Part shown: positions 21,713-31,699 of the stretch, piece by piece
How positions within the stretch are numbered: position 1 is the first letter of the stretch
How the letters are laid out: each line of letters starts with the position of its first letter
Assembly (NCBI GenBank): GCA_001414485.1
Contig: LLEY01000066.1
Span: 62,001 to 126,000, forward strand
Origin: Calycina herbarum
Taxonomy: Eukaryota; Ascomycota; Leotiomycetes; Helotiales; Pezizellaceae
Length of the DNA stretch: 64,000 bases
Direction of reading: 5' to 3'
Notes under the pieces: generated by a model
Seen by the model: the letters and a program-made list of their open reading frames with translations, nothing else
What the model was told of the DNA's origin: nothing
Databases searched by the model: none
Translations under genes and position numbers: made by a program

Positions 21713-23205
21713 TCAAAAAAAAGGCAAAGCCCCCACATCACCTAACCCCAAATTTCCCAATCCCCAATTCTTCTCAACAGTAGCCATCTGACTATAATGC
21801 GTATACGCCTTCCCATCAGTGGTTCCCTTCAAGGAAGCTGGGACGGCATCTCCGAGGAGGATAGAGAAGACTTTGTTTACGCCAGTGTAGGTTTCTGTTT
21901 CATCGAATGCTGTGGAGGAAGGAAGTAAGACAAATTCTTGAAAGTGTGGAAAGAGAGCAGGGGGTTGGGTTTTGGGGAGGAGAATGGAAGGGAACGAGGG
22001 GCGAGAAATGAGAAGAGTTTACTTACTAACTAAAACAAGAGTCTTGCTCATAAAATTCGTATTCGTCAAGAGCGGATCAAGAAGAGCTCTCGTCCATTTT
22101 CCTGCTACTGTTACGCTAGTATCATGACCATCGGATGCTATGAAAATGTTAACTTCAATTCCAAAGCATTGAGCACTGGTTTTATTCCTCGCTAAGGAGC
22201 TAAATGAAAATAGGGGAGGGGGGGTTGGAAGAAGGGAAAACAAACTCATATTAGGAGTAATAAACATCCACTGCGGTAACTTATTCGCCGCCAAATCCCT
22301 CTCAAACATCGTGAAATTCTTGATCTTAGCGAGACGATTCAGATCCGAGGTTACAGAATCGTAACTTATGAGTGGGCTATTACTCGATTAGCACTTCCTC
22401 AAATCCCTATTCCAACCTCCTCAACCTCATCTACAACCCCATTCCCCACCCCACTACTCGAACGGTGGCCCGTTTGAAAACAACGGAGCAATAGAAAGAA
22501 GGAGGAAGAAAACTCACTTATGCTTCCGAACATAATCATTCGCCCCATTTTTCTGATTAACATACGCATTCCCCTCAAATCCACTATACGGTAAATCCTC
22601 CTGGTACTCGCTCCAACTAACCCCCTTAGCATCAAGTAAATCCACAATCGTCTTCGAACTCGTGGAAATTCTAGTAAAAGAATCACCTGTTATGCCGTGA
22701 AGATCTCCGCCTACTGCTGCGACTGTTTTGAGAAGTTTTGAAGTCAGGTTACTGTGTAGAAAGTCGTGGGAGTACAAGAAAATTGTTCATTCTAGGAGAC
22801 GAAAGATTTGAAACAGAGAAAGTGGAAAGAGAATGAAAGGGTAACTTGCCATAGTTTCCTTGTGAGGGATGGGTAAGTGCTATGTAGTTTGTGAGGGTTA
22901 TTCCTTGGGTGGCTAGGTATTTGAAATTTGCTGTCATAATCGTCTATGTCAGTAACTAAAACATATCGCTGGGATTTGGGGAGAGGGAAGGGGGACATAC
23001 GATCAGCAGCCGCAATTGAATAATCAGTATTCTCGCACCAAATTGTCACAAAGCGGTTGAATGTGTTTCCAACCACGTTACTTGTGGGACTTAGAGTTAA
23101 AGCTGTAGCTCTGGCTTTTTCTACTGCTGCTGTGCCGGTTGATGTGTATTGGGTTTGAGCATATGCACTTGCGAACAACGCGGAGAAAAGAACGAGAGAA
23201 TACAT
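21713..23205 (-). CDS. secreted acid phosphatase (phosphoesterase family)
   Basis: Six exons on the minus strand: 23205-23001, 22930-22850, 22722-22518, 22376-22246, 22137-22027 and 21909-21713, giving 309 residues. Residues 1-16 (MYSLVLFSALFASAYA) are a signal peptide. Conserved blocks are FNRFVTIWCENTDY, LATQGITLTNYIALTHPSQ, VAAVGGDLHG, VDLLDAKGVSWSEYQEDLPY, NDYVRKHNPL, LPQWMFITPNMTSDGHDT, and after the last splice FDETETYTGVNKVFSILL. These match fungal phosphate-repressible acid phosphatases of the phosphoesterase (PF04185-like) family, which release phosphate from organic esters outside the cell. Intron 2 (22849-22723) uses a GC donor (GGCAAGT); the other four are GT-AG. The frame is kept across all junctions. 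It precedes, in the same orientation, nothing in its own operon sense, but is the downstream neighbour of the endopolyphosphatase gene. Confidence 0.9.
22723..22849 (-). other. GC-AG intron in the acid phosphatase gene
   Basis: The exon before ends AACTATG and the intron begins GCAAGT, the usual context of non-canonical GC donors; the acceptor is AAAACAG. Joining gives Asn-Tyr-Val-Ala-Ala-Val-Gly-Gly-Asp, which fits the family block NYCASVGGD. No GT donor nearby restores both frame and homology. Confidence 0.75.
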
Positions 23206-24253
23206 GATGAATTGGGTTTCGAATCTCCAAATTGCTCGACAGACAGAAAACAAAACCTCTTACTATTTTGGGCTCACTGAACACTTTATCCTTAAATCCC
23301 CTCCTTTGCATCTCCCCCTCCCAGAAAACGGGAAAACCCCAAGCCAATAAGAACTCCATATCCCAAAAAGATCATTGTTCCTAGTCGTGACGGCAGATCT
23401 TGCGCAATCGAATCTAGTTGTGCCATTTGATAAACGTGCCGAGTGATTGGTGGAGAGCTGACATGACTACCGGCTATTCAACCACCTGCAGCTAAAGCAC
23501 TAATCGCAGCTTCCCGTTGTGTAGCGCCTTCCGGATCTGTCAAGATATGCCGCCGCTAACTTTAGGGGGCCGCAACTGCTGGATTTGATTTGACAAGTTA
23601 AGTTTAGAGAGTGACATGGTTGACATGCTGGGTTTTATGGGACCTGATCGTTGACTGTGGACATCGCAGAGAGCAGCAATGCAACAAAATTTACAATCAT
23701 GAGAGCAGTCTCTATATACCGTGCAATGCGCGCAACCCTCAATTGCCGATAGCACCACGACTTCCAACTACACAGGTGAAGAGGGTCCAGCTTCTTGCGC
23801 TCTCCCCGGCTCGAGTGTTGAGCGAGCGAAGAGGACGAAGTTAGAAAATCTCAATCCGAGGGGGGGGGGTTAATACTCGACGCTAACGCACTTTCGGTTG
23901 TGGTAAGAAGGTCGCTCCTTCCTCACAACACCAAGAAGCGCTCAACCCCGACGGTCGAGACCACCACGTCGAGACTGCAGTCGTTCTTTCCCTTGCTGTG
24001 ATTTCTGTGTTGCCAAGAAATCTCAACAACGGACTCACTTCGTTTCTCGTCGGGGTCGTCATCATCAGCAGCTCACCTTGTGCTATAAAGTAAACAAAAA
24101 AAAAGGTAGCGATTCAAACAATCTATTGAAAAAAAGACAATGTCGGCAATATATAAAGAGCCCACGGTATCAACCCAATCCCATATCAAAATGCCCAATC
24201 CTACGCCTAGAAATGCCCACACCAAACTCCACCAAGTTCAAAGGCCGCTTCAT
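23206..24253. other. promoter of acid phosphatase and 3' region of endopolyphosphatase gene
   Basis: No gene supported. CA/CT-rich runs upstream of 23205, a G10 run near 23861-23870, and AT-rich DNA next to the endopolyphosphatase stop. I saw no CACGTG in this stretch. Confidence 0.45.
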
Positions 24254-26525
24254 TTACAACTCTCCATCGTGTTGACTGACCGTCGAACTCTCATCATAAT
24301 CATTACCACCCACTTCAAAAGTACGAAGTTCTTCCTCATCCAAAGTCCCCACAAAAGCACGCTGTATGAATTTCAACCACACCTTGTTCTTCTCATGTCG
24401 TCTGTGATGCTTCTTCTTCTTATGCTTCTTGTGTTTCTTCTTATGTTTCTCTGCGTCGAGATCTTGGTCTTCGTCATCGTCTGAATCATCTTCGCTATCG
24501 ATCTCCTCATTGTCTTCATAATCTTCCTCTACAACATCTTCGAATTCTTCAGTGTCTAATATCGAATCACCCTTCTCAGGTTTATACCTCCCAATTCTAT
24601 GAGCCAGCCTCAGATAACTTCTTACAGTCATGTCCTTCAACTTATATATCGAGTCGTTAAAAGTATCATACTCAAGTTCGTATTGAAAAGTTCTTGGATT
24701 GGGTTTCTTCCCATCTGGATGTTTGCCCTTGTGTTTGCCCTGACGCCACTTCTCTTCGTTGACATCATCTTCGTTGTCCATGGATTTGAGTTGCAGATTG
24801 TTGATGTGAGTAAGGTTTGCAAAATACTGAGCGTAGCCAAGCATGGTCAGACTTTGAGGGGAGTGTGCTGGTCCAGGAGCAGAGGATTTAGAAGGTGGTG
24901 ACGGAGTTGTGAAGTCGGGCTTCTTTGGTTTCTTGGGCTTCTTCTTGTGCTTCTTCTTGTGCTTCTTCTTCTTTTTGGAGTCATCTAGATCTCCAGAGTT
25001 TAGGTCTATTTCTTCTTCGAATTCGAAATCGTCCTCGTGGTCTAGAAGTTGAGTGGATGAGTGTGAATCGTCTTCGAGAGAATCTAGTGACGATTCAGAG
25101 GCTGCAAGATATTTTACATCAGCCCAGCTTAGAACGTCTCCAAGCCCAGTGATATTGAACTCGATGATTCGCAAGGTTGGAAAGTAATTTGGGACGACGC
25201 TAGGACCGACGTTGGTGACATGAAATCTTTCACCCCATGGTCCACCAATTTTATCCAGAAGCTTGTCTTTCTTGCTCTTCTTTCCCTTCTTCTTCTTCTG
25301 GCTGTCTTCGTCGTTGCTGTAACCTTTCGAGATACGAGCAGGATTTGGCAAATCGGACCAATGTTGGCGAAGCTCTTCGAGATAATCGTTCGCAGATTGA
25401 ATGTCGAGTTCATCCTCCATGGTCTCTCGTAGGAAATCGTCGGAAGATAAAGCCTCCTCTCCAAGTAGCTTTACCTCCTTGGTGTCATGCAACATGAAAT
25501 GATCGATGTTCATGTGGCCGTATAGCCCTCCCACGATGACATCCCGATATTGTTGAAGCCAAAGGGTGTATTTTTGCCAGCATGTCTCGTCCCAAAGCTC
25601 CTTGCTCTCCGTTCGAGCCGGAGGAACATGTCCGATCAAAATCGCTTTCATTCCACGTTCGCGAATAAATTGTAGTTGAATTCGGAGCCATTCAAAGTGT
25701 TCGAATCCCGGTTCCGACCTGAGCGCGCATCCATCAACACCCGCATTATTCTTGAAGAAGTAGAGTGTGTTGAGACTGAAGACAGCCAGCTTCCCAGGTA
25801 TCACTTCCACATAATACCATCCCCCTCTTTCAAACCCATGCCTCTGTTCCTCCGGTATGAACTTGCTCCAAATATCTGTGTACGCCTTTAACCATTTATT
25901 GGGCCCGGAGAGAAGGATATTGTGGGGTAGGATATCGTTGTTTCCGAAGGTAGATACGATAGGGATCGACAAGGCATTCTTGGGGTCATCGTGAGAGCTA
26001 AAGGTTTCTGCAAATTTCTGGGCGACCCATTTGTTGGTATCCAAGACCTCTTTTTGTGTTCGTGGGATCTTTTCATCGCTATCGTGTCGCGCCGAGTCGC
26101 CCGTCCATACCACGAAATCGATCTTGTCCTTGATGTTTTCCTCGATCCATTTGAACGTCGAGTTTATGAGGGCAAAAGGGCTGTCGCAATCTGTGGTTTC
26201 CGCGCCAAATGTACCTGCAGCACCCTTCCCGCGATGACAGGCTTCATCTTCTTCGGTCGACGAATGGATTTTGTAGTGGGGATCTGGATGTAAGTCTGGA
26301 AGCTATTAGCATCGCACAAAGATAAGGAATTCAGGGGAGCCTCAAATCCCACGTACCGGTTATATGGAGGAATCTTCCATGCAATCGTCGCGAGGCTGGT
26401 AGCGGGTGCTGTGGTGCTGCCAGGCCCTCCAATGGGGCTTGCAGCGGTTCCTGGCTCGAACCAACGGGCTTTGCAGATGAGATGTTAAGCAGCCCCAGTG
26501 CTAAACATATCGCGCTCGTACGCAT
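24254..26525 (-). CDS. PPN1: vacuolar endopolyphosphatase (PPN1/PHM5 type)
   Basis: Two exons, 26525-26357 and 26295-24254, with a 61-nt GT-AG intron, give 736 residues. A hydrophobic N-terminal segment (SAICLALGLLNISSA) acts as signal or anchor. Calcineurin-like metallophosphatase motifs follow in order: FLHITDLHPDPHY (Asp57, His59), VVWTGDSARHD (Asp122), STFGNND (174-177), ILIGHVPPAR (278-281) and GGLYGHMNID (His317), with the metal-binding residues intact. CALRSEPGFEHFEWL and the overall layout match endopolyphosphatases, which cut inorganic polyphosphate chains internally in the vacuole. A Lys-rich run (about 497-516), a second Lys/His-rich run near 690-705 and acidic Asp/Glu runs lie in the C-terminal half, a long low-complexity extension. 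The first intron splits the first metal-binding motif (Asp57 codon). Tandem with the acid phosphatase, both phosphate-acquisition functions. Confidence 0.92.
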
Positions 26526-26940
26526 TCTGGCACAATTTGGGGGGGAGAAAAGGAGAAAAAAATTAGAGGAAGATATACAGAGTTTGGAAGGGTGTTTTAG
26601 GCGCGGGGGCCTTGTTGGAGGGACCTCCGTGGCAAACCTTCAACCTGAGAACGCTGACGATCGAAGCTGGGGTTGGTTGGGATTTGAGGGTGTTGACGTT
26701 GAGATGCAAGTCAGCAAAATCCCATCCGGAGAATTCGGCCAGCGATCAAACAGTCAGATCTCTTTACCGACACACTCGTTCAGCAAAGAGGAGAAAGAGG
26801 AGAAAGAATACGAATCGATGGCGACTTCGCCATATTTGACTCTTGCGAGAGTTGGCGGGCGGGAATCACAGTCAAGCCATCAAGGTGTATTTCCGCAATG
26901 TCTCGGGCTGGTGGGAATAGTCACCGACGAATCAGAAGCC

Positions 26941-26946
26941 CACGTG
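26941..26946. promoter_or_regulatory. CACGTG box upstream of endopolyphosphatase gene
   Basis: A single CACGTG palindrome (context CCCACGTGCG) lies about 415 bp upstream of the PPN1 ATG. Pho4/NUC-1-type bHLH factors of the phosphate regulon bind this core (established knowledge). One six-base match can be chance; linkage to phosphate control is inference. Confidence 0.35.
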
Positions 26947-27576
26947 CGAACACCTGGGTCAGATTCGTACTTGGGGAGGTCACAAACGCTCCCCTTTCTC
27001 TCGAGTTCACGAAGGAGCTGCACGCGACACTTATTGACTGCGCACTTCGATGCGGTGTGGTGGATTGGGAGAGTCGACTCGGTCGTCTCGTTGGCTGAGA
27101 TTCCCTTCTTCGTGGGGAATACAGCTGCGTCATTTAAGTATACTTTTATATCTCAGTCCAGCCCCTTTCTCCGCTCCAAACGGCTCCTTTTTACTCGCTG
27201 GGCAGCGGCGCTTAGCATTCGTAAAGCTATCCCATATTAAAGATGGTGTTGTTGAGAAGCAGTTGTGGCGGCGTGCTGAAATGATAACTAGTCATGTGGG
27301 GGCATCAATGCATGGATGCTCGTGATGTTTCTCAACAAAGGGTTCACCCAGAATGTGTGCCAGCGTGCTATTGTTGTAATCGTGGGGTAATGGCGTCAAC
27401 TGAAACATTCAGAGGTAGGTCCGTTGTGTACTCTAGTAGTAAAGGAAACACCCGACATCTTGAACTAATACAGCTTTCCAAACTCGACCTATTTCACTTG
27501 ACTTCAATTCAAAATTGACACACCCAAGTAAGTAAGTGTTTCGCATCGCCAGTTTTCATTTCCACGCACAAGAAAA

Positions 27577-27756
27577 GCGGCAGTAAATAGGTCCCGTTCG
27601 TTGTTCTAATCCTACAGCACAATCTAAAGTAGTGACCCAGACAGTTAGGATAATGCAACTTCATTGATCCAAAAGAACTAGGTTCGTTGCCTTGAAATAT
27701 CCCCAAGAGTTGGAATAACCAGCGAGGTAGGTACGAACCTGAAGTATTTACTGCCA
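27577..27756. mobile_element. small degenerate TIR element, GGCAGTAAATA family
   Basis: About 180 bp with inverted ends: the left end reads GCGGCAGTAAATAGGTCC; the right end, read on the minus strand, is GGTGGCAGTAAATACTTCAGG. Inner parts also correspond loosely, e.g. TTGTTCTAATCC on the left against TTATTCCAACTC on the right. No coding capacity; a diverged MITE is the best reading. No target duplication is certain. Confidence 0.5.
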
Positions 27757-28118
27757 CCCATCGCGGGGAAGTAAAACGGCAGATCAGCGAGCTAAACACT
27801 TCACTATAACAGCCACAAGCGAATTATCACCTTTAGCAACTAAAAGTGAGCAAGAAGACTGGCATTTAGTGAGTGCCATTCACCAAATGTGGCAGATTGA
27901 AAAGTGCACGATTTGAAGTCAATTGACGTGGGTCTGAACGCTATTCGCTCACTAAACAGTATTTGAAAATCGCTGAAGAGATAAAAATGGACGAATGGTG
28001 TCGAGTCCCGAAGCTTTTATTTTCTCCAAAACAGTTCGCACTTGTTCCTTTTCTAGTACTCTTAACACAAAGAATTCAAGTGAATGAATTTACGCGAACT
28101 TGCGATGGTCAGTAAAAG

Positions 28119-28190
28119 CGGCAGTAAATACATCAGGTTAGTACCTGCCCCTGGTTCCCGTTGTTCTAACTATTTGGGATAATTGAAAGT
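28119..28190. repeat. third end-copy of the GGCAGTAAATA repeat family
   Basis: GCGGCAGTAAATACATCAGG followed by TTAGTACCT and, further in, GTTGTTCTAACT and TTGGGATAATTGAAAG resembles the right end of the element at 27577-27756 in inverted orientation. A weak opposite end may lie near 28430 (TTTTTACTACCAC). Diverged and probably inactive. Confidence 0.45.
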
Positions 28191-28907
28191 AATTACCCTA
28201 GATACTTGGAATAATTTGAAATTGTTAGAAAGAGCTTATATAGGTCAACAGAAGGACTCTATATACGTAAAAGAATTATAATTAAATAGCCTCGTAGTTT
28301 AACAATAATACCACTTCTATCCCCACCTATTTGCAATAAAAATACCCATTAGAATGATCAACTTTCATTGTTCCAAACTATTCGGGTAATATTCAAGTTC
28401 ACTGGAAAGTTAGAACTACGAGCTTTTTACTACCACTTTCTTTGTCCACCACGAGGCGAACTGAAGTGTAGCCCTAGGAGTGGGTTTCAAGTGTTCTATA
28501 CAGCTTCAAGGCGTAAGAATGCAAAACTTTCGTTATTTAGCAATTCTGGAACTATTATTCGAAGAACAGCAGTTGTCAATTAACAATGCTGACTCTTCCT
28601 AAAGTAGTAGCAAATTTTTTAGGCGAGAATACAAAGACTATTAACTCATGATCCCTCCAACGGTCTTCTCAGTGGGGTTTCGATGCTCTACAGTACCAAC
28701 AACCGGTCCAAAAGATTTGCCGAACCCAGTGTGGGGCGCCTCCGGACTCCAGGAAATTATAAAATACCCCATCCTACCCCATTCCTTGACTCATGTGTTA
28801 CCCCGCAATCTGAAGGGGAAAAAAATGGGATTCTTGGTAGGAATTCTGGGGACAAAATGAACGGGGAAGACATGAATATGGAAGTTCCCCCGAGGAGTGA
28901 GCAAAGG

Positions 28908-28915
28908 TATAAAAG
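28908..28915 (+). promoter_or_regulatory. TATA box of DUF1593-like gene
   Basis: TATAAAAG lies 97 bp before the ATG at 29005, a suitable distance for a short leader. The match to the TATAWAW consensus is exact; the role is inferred from position. Confidence 0.5.
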
Positions 28916-29004
28916 ATGAGTTTTTAGTTTTCAATTTGCTCTCTCAGTTGGGTGTGGAATAACTTGAAATTCTACAACACTTCAACGATACGCTCAACGG
29001 AATT

Positions 29005-30606
29005 ATGGGTTTACTTCGGCAGTTGGGGATTTACTTCTCTTTTATTCAGTTGATTGGCTGTATCAATGTGGAAGCTTCAACTCACGAAATGAAAAGTATT
29101 CAAACTCGCCAAAACTCCACATTACCGGATCTGACGAAGCTTCAAACTTTCACTTCGAAACCGCGTATCGTTGTACTCACCGATGTGCTCAATGAACCGG
29201 ATGATTCCATGTCCTTAGTCCGATATCTCTTGTACTCGAACGAATTCGATACCCGCGGCTTGGTGGCTACCACATCCAAACATTTGAGAAATGTCACTCA
29301 TCCCGAGGAAATACGGAAGATTGTCACTGCGTATGGAAGTGTGGTTGACAATTTGAATTCTCATGTCAATCCTTCGGGGCAATACCAAGGAGCTGAGGAG
29401 TTGCTTTCACTTATCAGTACTGGACCACCTGTAAGTTACCGACGAGAAAAGACATATATTCAATGTGCTGACCTCAAGCTTTAGATCTACGGCAAACAAG
29501 GTTTCAACCAATCACTAAGTGAAGGCTCTCAACTCATCCTCGACCGCTTAGCAGAATCCGAAAAGCCACTCTGGGTACTCGTTTGGGGAGGAACAAATAC
29601 ACTCGCCCAAGCACTCCTCCACCTCCGAGAAACCCAATCATCAGAAGATGCCGCAAAATTACGTTCAAGACTGAGGGTATACACCATCTCCGACCAAGAC
29701 GACACAGGAAACTGGATCCGAACCCAATTCCCAGATGTCTTTTATATCACTTCCATGCACGCATTCGGCGCATACATAGTCTCAACATGGGCAGGAATTC
29801 TCCGAGACGTAAGTCCAGCGATGGACTACTCACTCGTTCAGCAACCCTGGTTAAAAGCAAACATTCAAATCGGACCTTTGGGAGCTGTCTATCCCGATAT
29901 TTTTTACGGAATGGAAGGCGATTCTCCAAGTTTCCTTTACCTCATTCAAAACGGACTCGGAGACCCCGAGAACCCAGGTTGGGGAAGCTGGGGAGGTCGC
30001 TACGGGTTAATTTCTCCCGATCAACCTCTTTGGTCAGATACCGCGGATGCAGTTGTTGGCCAAGATGGACTTTCGTATAGGACGAATCAAGCTACTGTTT
30101 GGCGATGGAGAAGGGAGTTTCAAAATGATTTTGCTTCAAGGATGCAATGGACTCTAACCTCAAACTTCTCGGAAACTGGGCATCCGCCTGTTATTCGCGT
30201 TAATGGACAAGCTGGGCCGAAAGCAATGATCATTGAAGCGGAGTATAATAAAACTATTGCTTTTGACGCAAGCAAGACGTATGATCCTGATTATCCGGGG
30301 GACAATGGACGATTGGAATTTCAATGGTATCAATATGGGGAGCCTTCATTTGACCTTCCGGATGGTTTGGTTAGTGCTCTTGAGATTGTTTCTTTAGCAC
30401 CACCTGAGGGGTCAAATGGGACGGTTGCTAGTAATGAGGCGGGATTCAGTAATGTTTCTGTGGGGCAGAGAGTTGAAGTCAGGATTCCTGCGTTGCCGGA
30501 AAGTGCTACACTGAAGCCGGATTTGCATTTGATTTTGCAGGTTACGAGTAAGATGGCGAAGTTTCCTGTTACGAGATATCAGAGGGTCGTTTTCAGAATG
30601 TCTTAG
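29005..30606 (+). CDS. secreted DUF1593 / Sde182-like nucleoside-hydrolase-fold protein
   Basis: Exons 29005-29430 and 29485-30606, with a 54-nt GT-AG intron, give 515 residues. A signal peptide covers about residues 1-25. The mature N-terminal domain begins KPRIVVLTDVLNEPDDSMSL, with the Asp-rich loop (Asp60, Asp66, Asp67) resembling nucleoside hydrolases, then LVWGGTNTLAQAL, VYTISDQDDTGNWIR and a Trp/Gly-rich stretch PGWGSWGGRYGL. The C-terminal part (about 400-515) is beta-rich with Asn-X-Ser/Thr sites, as in the Sde182 C-terminal domain. The family (PF07632-like) is named after a Saccharophagus cellulose-binding protein; activity of fungal members is unknown to me, though extracellular hydrolysis of a glycosidic substrate is plausible. 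It is intact and not RIP-damaged although its stop is only 200 bp from the transposon block. Confidence 0.85.
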
Positions 30607-30794
30607 GGAATGTTCATTAATATAAATTATGACTGTTCGTTGGAGTGACTTTGGGGCCAGAGCCTTAGGATAGAAAGTCAAAGACCTTGGTACTCGTCTG
30701 TCGGTGTCAGCTTAAAGTTCGCTTAAAATCTGATAATAATACCCCCGAATTTCCGGTTTCGCTTGGTAGTGGTAGTGGTGGTGCTTAAGCTAAA

Positions 30795-30806
30795 TGTGTA
30801 GCTATA
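30795..30806. repeat. target-site duplication of the LINE, left copy
   Basis: TGTGTAGCTATA, matched at 43233-43244 by TATATAGCTATA. The two differences are G-to-A transitions, as RIP would produce. Together they bound the LINE exactly. Confidence 0.7.
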
Positions 30807-31699
30807 TTTATTTATTTATTTCTATTTAACGTCAGGCGGAGTCTAGATCGCGTGGTCTAGGTCCTAAAAAGTCTCAAAAGAGGGTAAATGACGCTAGGGG
30901 GGTGCCCTAGGCTACAGGGGGTGTAAACGAGTGAGCTAATTTACAAGAGATAGTTTAAAAAGAAGCTCTACTTTCGGAATAGCCCTTATCCTTAACTAGT
31001 TTATAGAATTAGGGAAAGATAAAGGAGATATATATAAAAATATAGAAAAAGAAAGGAAAAGAGAGTTTTAACTATCTCGAGGGACAGATCTTTATAAAGA
31101 ACTTAGTCTTAGAATAGACCTTGTTAAAAAGCTTCTTATAACTAGGTCTGAACAGGAGTTGAGGATTTCCCTCTACCTTAGCTAATAGCCTTAGCTCTTT
31201 ATTCTTTGTAAGTCTATAGAAGAGTAGGTGGAATTATACTTTAGCTTTTTTATATTTGTAATTCCCGGATTCTAGTAACGTGTTAAGGTAGTGGAATCGA
31301 AGGTAGTATACTATAAAGTCTCTGTAACTAGTATAAGCTGTAATAAGCCGAGCTAGGACCTCTCTTAGTAGCTAGAGAGTTCTAGGTTTTAAGAGCTAGG
31401 AAGTAAGACCTAGCCTCTTATAGATATCCGGGAGTGTTGTCTACTAAAGCTTGTTTACGAGCTTAACCCCTGTCTCTTTAACTTCTCTCTTAAGTATAGT
31501 AGTATAGAGTAAAGAAGAGCTAGGGGGGGGGGGGGTATTCGAGCTGCTTTCCTCGTAGCTTTGTTAGTAATTTCATTCCCTCGAATTCCTATATAACTAG
31601 GGTACTACTATATCTAGATCTTCCCTAGGTATAGCTAAGTAAAGTCGAATACCTTATTAAAGGTTTCTTATAAGGTGCTATAGGATCGGTAGGTTAGTT

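Larger units (their letters stand above)
26526..29004. other. divergent promoter region with decayed repeats
   Basis: Separates the divergent endopolyphosphatase and DUF1593-like genes. A 252-codon frame (26482-27240) overlaps the endopolyphosphatase start, has no family features and is not called. From 27520 the DNA carries copies of a GGCAGTAAATA repeat (separate entries). No RNA gene recognised. Confidence 0.5.

Noticed and set aside
25688..25706. T-arm-like GTTCGAATCCC
   Set aside because: Lies inside the endopolyphosphatase coding exon and no tRNA cloverleaf can be drawn.
26482..27240. 252-codon open frame on the plus strand
   Set aside because: It overlaps the start of the well-supported endopolyphosphatase gene on the other strand, has no recognisable domain and unusual composition; likely promoter DNA open by chance.
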